A stretch of 11,991 nucleotides of DNA, taken from NCBI GenBank assembly GCA_003565575.1, contig PXBV01000082.1:1-11991 (forward strand), in the 5' to 3' direction. Within the stretch, counting starts at the first letter, position 1, and every line of letters starts with the position of its first letter. Shown here one piece after another: positions 5,709 through 11,991 of this stretch. The stretch comes from Psychroflexus sp. GTDB lineage: Bacteria > Bacteroidota > Bacteroidia > Flavobacteriales > Flavobacteriaceae. A program made the translations under genes and the position numbers. The notes beneath the pieces were generated by a model that was given only the letters and a program-made list of their open reading frames with translations, was not told the DNA's origin and searched no databases.

Positions 5709-7247
5709 ATGCTTGTAAAAGTTTTTGGAAGTTCTGTATTCGGCGTTGATGCTGAAATTATTACTGTTGAAATTAATATGGAAAAAGGAATAGGTTACCA
5801 TTTAGTTGGATTACCAGATAATGCTATTCGAGAAAGTAGTTTCAGGATTCAAGCGGCATTAAAAAACAACGGCTTTAAATTCCCGGGCAAGAAAATCATT
5901 GTTAATATGGCCCCAGCAGACATGCGTAAGGAAGGCTCTGCTTATGATTTAACCTTAGCTTTGGGAATTCTATCAGCCTCCAATCAAATTCAATCTGAGG
6001 AAATCGGACACTATATCATCATGGGTGAGTTATCTCTTGATGGGAGTTTACAGCCTATCAAAGGAGCTCTTCCTATTGCCATAAAAGCAAGGCAAGAAGG
6101 ATTTAAAGGCTTTATTTTACCTAAGCAAAATGCTAAAGAAGCAGCTATTGTAGATGATTTAGAAGTGTATGGTGTAGAAACTATTAGTGAGGTGATAAAC
6201 TATTTTGATAAAGGTGAACAGCTAGAGCCTACAATAATCAATACCAGAGAGATTTTTTATGACAATCTGGCTCATCCAGAATTTGATTTTGCAGATGTCA
6301 AAGGGCAGGAGTCTATCAAGCGTTGTATGGAAATTGCTGCAGCTGGAGGACACAATATTATCATGGTAGGTCCTCCCGGGTCTGGTAAAACTATGCTGGC
6401 TAAACGTCTTCCAAGTATTTTACCACCTATGAGTTTACATGAGGCCTTAGAAACTACAAAAATTCATTCGGTTGTTGGTAGAGTAAAAGAAAATGTTGGA
6501 CTTATGGCAGAGCGGCCATTTCGAAGTCCTCACCACACAATTTCTGATGTTGCCCTCGTTGGAGGTGGAGCATACCCTCAACCAGGGGAAATTTCGTTAG
6601 CACATAATGGAATTTTATTTTTAGATGAGTTACCAGAGTTTAAAAGAACCGTATTAGAAGTTATGCGCCAGCCGCTAGAAGATAGAGAAGTTACCATTTC
6701 TAGAGCAAAATTTACTGTAACTTATCCTTCTAGTTTTATGTTAGTGGCTAGCATGAATCCAAGTCCTGGAGGTTACTTTAATGATCCTGATGCACCTGTA
6801 ACTTCCTCACCAGCAGAGATGCAACGTTACTTAGGGAAGATAAGTGGGCCTTTATTGGATAGAATTGATATCCATATAGAAGTAACTCCAGTTCCTTTTG
6901 ATAAATTGAGCGATGAACGCAAGGGAGAAAGTAGTGTTCAAATAAGAGAGCGAGTTACTAAAGCTAGAGAGCTTCAAACCGAACGTTTTAAAGCCTATGA
7001 TACTATTCACTATAACGCTCAAATGAACGTTAAGCACATCAAAGAATTCTGTAAACTGGAAGAGTCGTCTAAAACCTTACTGAAAACAGCCATGGAGCGC
7101 CTTAACTTATCGGCAAGAGCTTATGATAGAATTTTAAAAGTTGCTCGTACTATAGCAGACTTGGAGGCTTCACCTCAGATACAAGGAACTCACATCTCTG
7201 AAGCTATACAGTATAGAAGTTTAGATCGTGATGGATGGCTAGGATAA
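5709..7247 (+). CDS. yifB: YifB/ComM family Mg-chelatase-like AAA+ ATPase
   Basis: Starting from the ATG at 5709 gives 512 residues beginning MLVKVFGSSVFGVDA, the usual N-terminus of the family; the upstream ATG at 5697 adds only four residues and is less likely. Domains in order: an N-terminal ChlI/Lon-protease-like fold (about 1-175; catalytic Lon motif not expected), the Mg-chelatase AAA+ core (about 190-390) with Walker A GPPGSGKT at 221-228, Walker B ILFLDEL (302-308), sensor Asn in SMNPSP (N350), arginine finger region GPLLDRID (R385), and a C-terminal helical Mg-chelatase domain (about 400-508) with LSARAYDRILKVARTIADL. In naturally competent bacteria, ComM is a hexameric helicase that drives branch migration during recombination of incoming DNA; whether this strain is competent is unknown. 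The cysteines found after N-P in many homologs (NPCPCG...) are absent (NPSPGG). It stands alone, 84 bases before the glucan synthase gene. Confidence 0.94.
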   Translation: MLVKVFGSSVFGVDAEIITVEINMEKGIGYHLVGLPDNAIRESSFRIQAALKNNGFKFPGKKIIVNMAPADMRKEGSAYDLTLALGILSASNQIQSEEIGHYIIMGELSLDGSLQPIKGALPIAIKARQEGFKGFILPKQNAKEAAIVDDLEVYGVETISEVINYFDKGEQLEPTIINTREIFYDNLAHPEFDFADVKGQESIKRCMEIAAAGGHNIIMVGPPGSGKTMLAKRLPSILPPMSLHEALETTKIHSVVGRVKENVGLMAERPFRSPHHTISDVALVGGGAYPQPGEISLAHNGILFLDELPEFKRTVLEVMRQPLEDREVTISRAKFTVTYPSSFMLVASMNPSPGGYFNDPDAPVTSSPAEMQRYLGKISGPLLDRIDIHIEVTPVPFDKLSDERKGESSVQIRERVTKARELQTERFKAYDTIHYNAQMNVKHIKEFCKLEESSKTLLKTAMERLNLSARAYDRILKVARTIADLEASPQIQGTHISEAIQYRSLDRDGWLG

Positions 7248-7331
7248 TATCAATTTTTTATCATTTATTTCTATTTTTTTTATATTTTTAAGCAAAACAT
7301 AATTGTTTTCTTATTAGACCCATAATTTTAC

Positions 7332-8537
7332 ATGAAAGTACTGTTTTTTACTAGAGAATATCCACCATACGTCTACGGAGGTGCAGGTGTTCACGTTGAA
7401 TATTTATCCAAGGAGTTATCAAAACTGCTCAATTTAGAAGTGCGTTGTTTTGGAAATCAAAATGAAGTCAAAGACACACTCAGTGTAAAAGGCTTTGAGT
7501 TTGAAAAACTGAATTTTGATAATGCGCCAAAAAATTTGCAATCTGTTTTTAAAACCCTTCAAACTTGTATTGCAATGAATGCGGAGTCTACAAATGTAGA
7601 CCTAGTGCATTGCCATACTTGGTACGCCCAGTTTGCTGGAATAATTGCAAAGCTTTGTTACGGAGTCCCTTTGGTGATTACAACTCATTCTTTGGAGCCA
7701 ATGCGCCCCTGGAAACGTGAACAATTGGGCAGGGGTTACGATATGTCTTCTTGGGTAGAAAAAACAGCTATTGAATTGGCAGATGCAGTTATTGCTGTTT
7801 CTGAAGGTACAAAACAAGAAGTTTTAGAGCATTTTGATGTGGATAAAAGCAAAGTCAAGGTAATTTATAATGGAATTGATTTAAAACAATATGTGGCTGT
7901 CAAGGAAAAGGATGTTCTTCAAAAGTATGATGTTGATCCAACTCAACCTTACGTTTTATTTGTTGGCAGAATTACAAGGCAGAAAGGAATCATTCATTTG
8001 GTAAACGCTATTGAATATTTAGACCCAAATACTCAGGTTGTTTTGTGTGCAGGTGCCCCAGACACGCCAGAAATCGCTGCTGAAATGCAAGCAAGTGTTA
8101 ATGACGTTATATCAAAACGCGATAATGTTATTTGGATTGAAGAAATGTTGGATAAATCCAGTGTAATTCAGCTTTACACCCACGCATCTGTTTTTTGCTG
8201 TCCTTCTATTTATGAACCTTTTGGAATCATAAACGTAGAAGCTATGGCTTGTGAAACAGCGGTGGTAGCCAGTGCTGTAGGGGGCATAAATGAAGTAGTG
8301 GTGCACAATGAAACAGGTTTGCTTATTCCAGTAGAACAGCAACGTAAAGCTCCTTTTGAACCTGTCAATCCACTTCAGTTTTCAAAAGATTTGGCTACAG
8401 GAATTAATACACTAATACACAATGATGAACTTAGAACGAAAATGTCAATTCAAGGCAGGAAGCGTGTGGAAGAAAAATTTGATTGGGTGTCTATAGCTAA
8501 AGAAGTAAAATCACTTTATGAACAATTAATACAATAG
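7332..8537 (+). CDS. glgA: GT4-type glycogen synthase (actinobacterial GlgA/GlgM-like glucan glucosyltransferase)
   Basis: The 401-residue enzyme has a two-Rossmann GT-B fold. The N-terminal lobe starts MKVLFFTREYPPYVYGGAGVH with the GGAG nucleotide-sugar loop (16-19) and has LVHCHTWY (H95). The C-terminal lobe carries LFVGRITRQKG (R213, K218, the usual phosphate-binding pair) and the E-x7-E motif EPFGIINVE (E295, E303). The length and opening resemble the GT4 'glycogen synthase' group of actinobacteria rather than E. coli GlgA (GT5, about 477 residues, KxGGL start). The Mycobacterium member (GlgM) makes maltose-1-phosphate from ADP-glucose and glucose-1-phosphate, so this protein may extend glycogen directly or make maltose-1-phosphate. 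It is cytosolic and forms an operon with glgC two bases downstream, which supplies ADP-glucose. Confidence 0.88.
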   Translation: MKVLFFTREYPPYVYGGAGVHVEYLSKELSKLLNLEVRCFGNQNEVKDTLSVKGFEFEKLNFDNAPKNLQSVFKTLQTCIAMNAESTNVDLVHCHTWYAQFAGIIAKLCYGVPLVITTHSLEPMRPWKREQLGRGYDMSSWVEKTAIELADAVIAVSEGTKQEVLEHFDVDKSKVKVIYNGIDLKQYVAVKEKDVLQKYDVDPTQPYVLFVGRITRQKGIIHLVNAIEYLDPNTQVVLCAGAPDTPEIAAEMQASVNDVISKRDNVIWIEEMLDKSSVIQLYTHASVFCCPSIYEPFGIINVEAMACETAVVASAVGGINEVVVHNETGLLIPVEQQRKAPFEPVNPLQFSKDLATGINTLIHNDELRTKMSIQGRKRVEEKFDWVSIAKEVKSLYEQLIQ

Positions 8538-8539
8538 AT

Positions 8540-9805
8540 ATGTACAATGACAAGGTGCTAAACATTATTTTAGGAGGTGGACAAGGGTCACGTTTATATC
8601 CATTAACGGAAAAGCGTTCTAAACCCGCTGTTCCCATTGCTGGGAAATATAGATTGGTAGATATTCCAATCTCAAATTGTATCAATTGTGGATTAAAACG
8701 TATGTATGTGTTGACGCAATTTAATTCAGCATCCCTTAATAAACACATCAAAAACACCTATCATTTTAGTTTTTTTAGTCATGCTTTTGTTGATATTTTA
8801 GCGGCAGAACAGACCATGACAAGTGGAGATTGGTTTCAAGGTACGGCAGATGCTGTGAGGCAAAGTATGCACCACTTTTTAAATCATGATTTTGAATATA
8901 TTTTGATATTATCAGGGGATCAACTTTATCAAATGGATTTTAATGATATGATAAAAAAACACATTGAGTCCAATGCTGATATTTCTATTGCTACACAGCC
9001 TGTAACGGCCAAAGAAGCTCCATCTTTTGGAATTTTAAAGTCCAACGCTGATCAAGAAATTGTTTCCTTCGTAGAAAAGCCACCTTTAGATCAACTCAAG
9101 GGATGGGAGTCTGATGTAAGTGATGAAATGAAAGAAAAAGGAAGAGATTATTTAGCTTCCATGGGAATTTATATCTTTAATAGAGATCTGCTTATTGAGC
9201 TGATGAATGATACTTCTACCGTTGACTTTGGCAAAGAAATCATTCCAAATTCTATTCATAAACGCAAAGTAATAAGCTATGAGTATCCTGGATATTGGAC
9301 AGATATAGGTAATATAGATTCATTTTTTGAAGCCAATCTTGGTTTAACTGATGATTTACCTGAGTTTAATCTTTACGACAAGGAAATGCGTATTTACACC
9401 AGGGCAAGAATGTTGCCTACATCAAAAATAACAGGAAGTGATTTAAAAAATACTGTTATTTCTGAAGGTTGTATAATTCATGCCGAAAAAATTGAAAGGT
9501 CAATAATTGGTATACGTTCACGAATTGGTAAATCAACTGTTATTACCAACACTTATATGATGGGCTCAGATTTTTATGAAACTCTTGAAGAAGTTGAAAA
9601 TAAAAAAATTGACATCTTTATGGGTGTAGGAGAAAATTGTTATATAAACAATGCAATTATTGATAAAAATTGTAGAATTGGAGATAATGTCCAAATCAAC
9701 GGAGGTAGTCATTTAGAAAACCAAGAAACCGAAAATTATATTGTAAAAGATGGTATTATTGTTATAAAAAAAGGGGCTGTCATACCTAAAGGCTTTAAAT
9801 TATAA
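8540..9805 (+). CDS. glgC: Glucose-1-phosphate adenylyltransferase (ADP-glucose pyrophosphorylase)
   Basis: This enzyme makes ADP-glucose from ATP and glucose-1-phosphate, the committed step of bacterial glycogen synthesis. At 421 residues it has the usual length. The nucleotidyltransferase domain shows GGGQGSRLYPLTEKRSKPAVP (12-32), YRLVDIPISNCIN (37-49), WFQGTADAVRQ (98-108), the metal-binding SGDQLYQMD (125-133), FVEKP (177-181, glucose-phosphate Lys), and YWTDIGNIDSF (252-262). The C-terminal left-handed beta-helix (about 295-421) has hexapeptide-like repeats (SRIGKSTVI, CRIGDNVQI), where allosteric control usually sits. Motifs such as TQFNSASLNKHI resemble the cyanobacterial/plant branch more than E. 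coli. It starts two bases after the glgA stop, so the two genes are co-transcribed and probably translationally coupled. Confidence 0.96.
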   Translation: MYNDKVLNIILGGGQGSRLYPLTEKRSKPAVPIAGKYRLVDIPISNCINCGLKRMYVLTQFNSASLNKHIKNTYHFSFFSHAFVDILAAEQTMTSGDWFQGTADAVRQSMHHFLNHDFEYILILSGDQLYQMDFNDMIKKHIESNADISIATQPVTAKEAPSFGILKSNADQEIVSFVEKPPLDQLKGWESDVSDEMKEKGRDYLASMGIYIFNRDLLIELMNDTSTVDFGKEIIPNSIHKRKVISYEYPGYWTDIGNIDSFFEANLGLTDDLPEFNLYDKEMRIYTRARMLPTSKITGSDLKNTVISEGCIIHAEKIERSIIGIRSRIGKSTVITNTYMMGSDFYETLEEVENKKIDIFMGVGENCYINNAIIDKNCRIGDNVQINGGSHLENQETENYIVKDGIIVIKKGAVIPKGFKL

Positions 9806-10075
9806 CTTCAATTGACCCTTGCGGTGTTTTTTTATAAGTTAAATGACGTTTATTTTTACTTAAAACTCTACTTTGTATGCTTTCATTTTAAAAAATTATT
9901 TTTTGGCATTAAACTTGTTTCAGTAAGGTTTATGTAACTGAAATAAACAAAATATTAATCTAATAATTCACGCAAATTCTTTTTAAATTCAATAGGAAAA
10001 TTATTAACTAAATGATTTAAAACTTTAACCCATTTTCAATAAAAACTGAAAAAATTCATCAAAATCGGCTATAAA
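9806..10075. other. Non-coding stretch between glgC and the lipoprotein gene
   Basis: No gene is supported here. I see no convincing terminator for glgC; a run of seven T (9826-9832) is not preceded by a stable stem. TTTG (9872-9875), then 21 bases, then TATTTTTTG (9897-9905) is close to a Bacteroidota promoter but has one extra base in the -7 box. Just after it, TTTCAGT (9918-9924) pairs with ACTGAAA (9937-9943), which would lie at the start of that transcript as a hairpin or operator. The predicted leader would be about 165 bases. Confidence 0.3.
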
Positions 10076-10606
10076 ATGAAGAACATACATACACCACTAA
10101 AATTTTTTGGTTTTTTTTTAATTTTCATAACTATAATATCTTCATGTTCAGTTAATACAGAAAGTTATGAATTGTCTAGTCCTACACTAGAGCTAAAAGC
10201 AGTAGGTCCGCTTTTTGAGGGTTCAAATACCGCTACTGCCACTTGGGAGTTTTCTCTGAAAGAGATTTTACCAGAACTAGAAGATGAATCCCTTTTACAC
10301 CGCGTTGAAATAACTGCAATAGAAGTAATATCTAAACCTGGACTTGACTTCCCTAAGGTTGGCAAAATGGTAATGGAAATGAAATCTGCATACACAAGTA
10401 TGACTAGAATTGGTCTATTAGAGACTAATATGCAGAAAGAAAAAACTTACAAGCTTCAAATTGCTGGAAAACAAGAAGAGTTAACTACAGCTTTTAAAGA
10501 TGAGCGCATCACCTTTGTGGGTGATTTTGATATGTTAGAAGAAGATTTTTATGATGATGTTGTATTTGATTTAAAAGTGACGTTTAATGTAGAAATAAAA
10601 AAATAA
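10076..10606 (+). CDS. Hypothetical lipoprotein
   Basis: I do not recognise this 176-residue protein. It has a clear lipoprotein signal: positive start (MKNIHTPLK), hydrophobic core (10-22), and lipobox I-S-S-C with acylated C24. The residues after the cysteine (SVNTESYE) lack the acidic run that acts as a surface-export signal in several flavobacteria, so it may stay on the periplasmic side. The mature part has alternating hydrophobic strands (LELKAVGPLF, ATATWEFSL, YKLQIAGK, FDLKVTFNVEI), suggesting a beta-sandwich, and an acidic stretch near the end (MLEEDFYDD). It begins after a 270-base gap and is followed 16 bases later by the DUF2147 gene (start at 10623), so the two are probably one unit. 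Confidence 0.8.
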   Translation: MKNIHTPLKFFGFFLIFITIISSCSVNTESYELSSPTLELKAVGPLFEGSNTATATWEFSLKEILPELEDESLLHRVEITAIEVISKPGLDFPKVGKMVMEMKSAYTSMTRIGLLETNMQKEKTYKLQIAGKQEELTTAFKDERITFVGDFDMLEEDFYDDVVFDLKVTFNVEIKK

Positions 10607-10622
10607 TTCAATAATGTATATT

Positions 10623-11072
10623 ATGAAAACTAAACTTTTTTTACTCGTTTTTTGTTTAATCGGATATCTTGGGTTTTCTCAAGAGGCCGAGTCTATTGTT
10701 GGGGTTTGGGAACCTGGACATGGAAAGGCTAAAGTGAAAATAGATAAAATCGATGATAAATTCTATGGTAAAATTGTGTGGTTAAAAGAGCCTAATGACC
10801 CTGATACTGGAGAAGCTAAATTGGATAAAAACAATCCCGATGAAAGCATGCGTAACGTTCCATTGAGAGGATACAGAATATTAAAAGATTTTGAATACCA
10901 AGGGAAAGGAGTTTGGGAAGAAGGTACAATTTATGATCCAGAAAGTGGTACTACCTATAGCTGCATAATTACCATGAAAGATGAAAATACACTAGAAATA
11001 CGCGGGTATGTAGGAGTAAAAACCTTTGGCAGGACAGATACATGGCGGAGACTCACCATCAAAAAGAAATAA
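10623..11072 (+). CDS. Secreted DUF2147 domain protein
   Basis: The start at 10623 gives a normal signal peptide, MKTKLFLLVFCLIGYLGFS-Q (cleavage about 19/20), and a mature protein of about 130 residues; an in-frame ATG at 10614 would only add MYI. The mature sequence is a full DUF2147 domain: IVGVWEPGHGKAKVKI, FYGKIVWLKEP (47-57), DPDTGEAKLD, RNVPLRGYRILKDFEY, WEEGTIYDPESGTTY, and a closing LEIRGYVG then R-T-D-T-W-R-R. This is a lipocalin-like beta-barrel family of the envelope whose function is not established. No lipobox is present, so it is soluble in the periplasm or secreted. It shares a likely transcript with the upstream lipoprotein and ends before a hairpin terminator. Confidence 0.9.
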   Translation: MKTKLFLLVFCLIGYLGFSQEAESIVGVWEPGHGKAKVKIDKIDDKFYGKIVWLKEPNDPDTGEAKLDKNNPDESMRNVPLRGYRILKDFEYQGKGVWEEGTIYDPESGTTYSCIITMKDENTLEIRGYVGVKTFGRTDTWRRLTIKKK

Positions 11073-11084
11073 TAACAACTCAAT

Positions 11085-11113
11085 ACAGTAATAACAAGGG
11101 GTTACTGTTTTTT
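11085..11113 (+). terminator. Terminator after the DUF2147 gene
   Basis: A perfect 7-bp stem, ACAGTAA (11085-11091) and TTACTGT (11102-11108), has a 10-base loop and is followed directly by a T run (11108-11113). It lies 12 bases after the stop and 18 bases before the next gene, so that gene may have its own promoter or depend on read-through. Confidence 0.7.
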
Positions 11114-11131
11114 GTTAAAGTCCATGTGAAG

Positions 11132-11991
11132 ATGAAAAAAATTTATTTCTGTTTATTTTTAATGTTTAGTGTAATTTCAATTCGAGCTCAAGAAGAAGAA
11201 GACTATAGCATCTATGATGATTTTGAGCTTGAAGACGATACTCCTGTGAAAAGATACGCAAAGCCCAGTATTTCAGGAATGAGTCCACAAAAATTCATAG
11301 GTGTGAGTTTTGATGCTCAAATGCCTTATAATTATGAATTTTCAAACCTCACATTTCCGCAAACATTAAATAACGGATTTGATGTTAATGAAAACAGTCC
11401 AGAGATTAATGAGTCTGGAAGAGCCAGGTTTACAGGTGGATTCAGGTTAAATACCAATATACCGATTATATCTAAAAGTAGCTTTGTTTGGCAATCTGGC
11501 ATAAATTTTATGGATACGCGGTATTCTATTAAAGAAGACCTTGAGTCGCCAAAGTCTCCACTAGTTTTGCCCGATGGGACTACTACCAGAAGTCTTGGTG
11601 AAATTTTGAATGAAGATGGTTTAAGAAATATCAATTGGACTAATACTTTATTTTTTCCACTTAATGAAATTGAATTTATTGTTTTTCAAGGTCAAATGGA
11701 TTTAAGCGGGAATTATGACTTTAACAGTTTTCAATCTCTAAATTCAATCCGATATAGTGCAGCTGCAGTTTATGGTAGGCGTGTTAATGATTATTACCGT
11801 TGGGGAATAGGTATTTCTAGAACCTATAGAGTAGGGAATTTAAATTATGTACCCGTGATTATGTATGACTGGACTTCCAAAAATAAAAAATGGGGTACAG
11901 AAATTCTATTTCCAGCAAGAGCTTATGTTAGATACAATATAAATAGTAATTCTTTATTATTAGCAGGTTTTGATTTAGAAGGCCAAAGTTA
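11132..11991 (+). CDS. DUF6268-like outer-membrane beta-barrel protein, 3' end outside window
   Basis: An open frame starts at ATG 11132 and stays open to the window end (286 codons plus two bases). It begins with a signal peptide (MKKIYFCLFLMFSVISIRA-Q), then a very acidic linker (EEEDYSIYDDFELEDD), then amphipathic strands typical of an outer-membrane barrel: FIGVSFDAQMPYNY, RFTGGFRLNTNIPI, FVWQSGINFMD, TLFFPLNEIEFIVFQGQMDLSG, IRYSAAAVYGRRV, YYRWGIGISRTYR, LNYVPVIMYDW, KKWGTEILFPARAYVRYNI, LLLAGFDLEGQS. The LNYVPVIMY and EILFPARA segments resemble the Bacteroidota family DUF6268, recalled from memory rather than searched. Function is unknown. It follows the DUF2147 gene after a terminator. 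An alternative ATG at 11162 would destroy the signal peptide. Confidence 0.82.
   Translation, partial: MKKIYFCLFLMFSVISIRAQEEEDYSIYDDFELEDDTPVKRYAKPSISGMSPQKFIGVSFDAQMPYNYEFSNLTFPQTLNNGFDVNENSPEINESGRARFTGGFRLNTNIPIISKSSFVWQSGINFMDTRYSIKEDLESPKSPLVLPDGTTTRSLGEILNEDGLRNINWTNTLFFPLNEIEFIVFQGQMDLSGNYDFNSFQSLNSIRYSAAAVYGRRVNDYYRWGIGISRTYRVGNLNYVPVIMYDWTSKNKKWGTEILFPARAYVRYNINSNSLLLAGFDLEGQS

Noticed and set aside
7294..7309. AAAACA / TGTTTT hairpin between yifB and the glucan synthase gene
   Set aside because: It has a weak 6-bp AT stem with no proper T tail; not enough to call a terminator.
8112..8342. Minus-strand open frame inside the GT4 synthase gene
   Set aside because: It is an antisense shadow of a gene with clear catalytic motifs, and its translation shows no recognisable domain.
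11332..11634. Minus-strand open frame opposite the right-end barrel gene
   Set aside because: The plus strand here is a continuous frame with signal peptide and barrel strands; the antisense frame has no features of a real protein.
1..11991. Mobile element, prophage, CRISPR array or defence island
   Set aside because: No transposase, integrase, direct-repeat array, tRNA attachment site or nuclease/toxin gene was seen on either strand; gene content is metabolic, secretion and envelope.

Overview
The window is chromosomal DNA from a member of the Bacteroidota, most likely the family Flavobacteriaceae. The lineage call rests on a PorQ-like type IX secretion protein, AT-rich DNA with almost no Shine-Dalgarno sequences, matches to the Bacteroidota -7 promoter element (TAnnTTTG), and small families typical of the phylum (a DUF6952-like protein beside thioredoxin, DUF2147, a DUF6268-like barrel). 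There are no mobile elements, CRISPR arrays, tRNA or rRNA genes, and no integration scars. It reads as ordinary core chromosome, with a few genes that depart from their families in informative ways.

Left part (1-2749): the C-terminal part of a DegT/DnrJ/EryC1 sugar aminotransferase enters from the left and ends at a clear hairpin terminator. Next comes porQ, a type IX secretion component. Convergent to it, with only 8 bases between the stops, is a protein that looks like an arginase/formimidoylglutamase relative but has lost most metal ligands.

Middle part (2852-5411): a Cys/Met-metabolism PLP enzyme is transcribed divergently from the arginase relative. After it comes a compact thiol-redox cluster: a typical 2-Cys peroxiredoxin, a thioredoxin with a CGNC active site, and an 82-residue DUF6952-like protein overlapping the thioredoxin by 20 bases. 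The cluster ends at a 16-bp stem terminator. The peroxiredoxin would reduce peroxides and the thioredoxin is a plausible reductant; the small protein's role is unknown.

Right-centre (5412-9805): a 285-base non-coding stretch with inverted repeats precedes a YifB/ComM-type AAA+ ATPase. Then comes a two-gene glycogen/alpha-glucan unit: a GT4-type glucan synthase and, two bases later, an ADP-glucose pyrophosphorylase. GlgC makes ADP-glucose and the glycosyltransferase uses it.

Right end (10076-11991): an unrecognised lipoprotein, a secreted DUF2147 protein, a hairpin terminator, and the N-terminal 286 codons of a DUF6268-like outer-membrane beta-barrel that runs off the window. These look like cell-envelope genes.

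The items most worth a second look are the degenerate arginase-fold protein, the peroxiredoxin/thioredoxin/DUF6952 cluster, the possible maltose-1-phosphate synthase activity of the GT4 glucan synthase, and a four-cysteine loop in the aminotransferase. I see no strong evidence for a wholly new multi-gene system.
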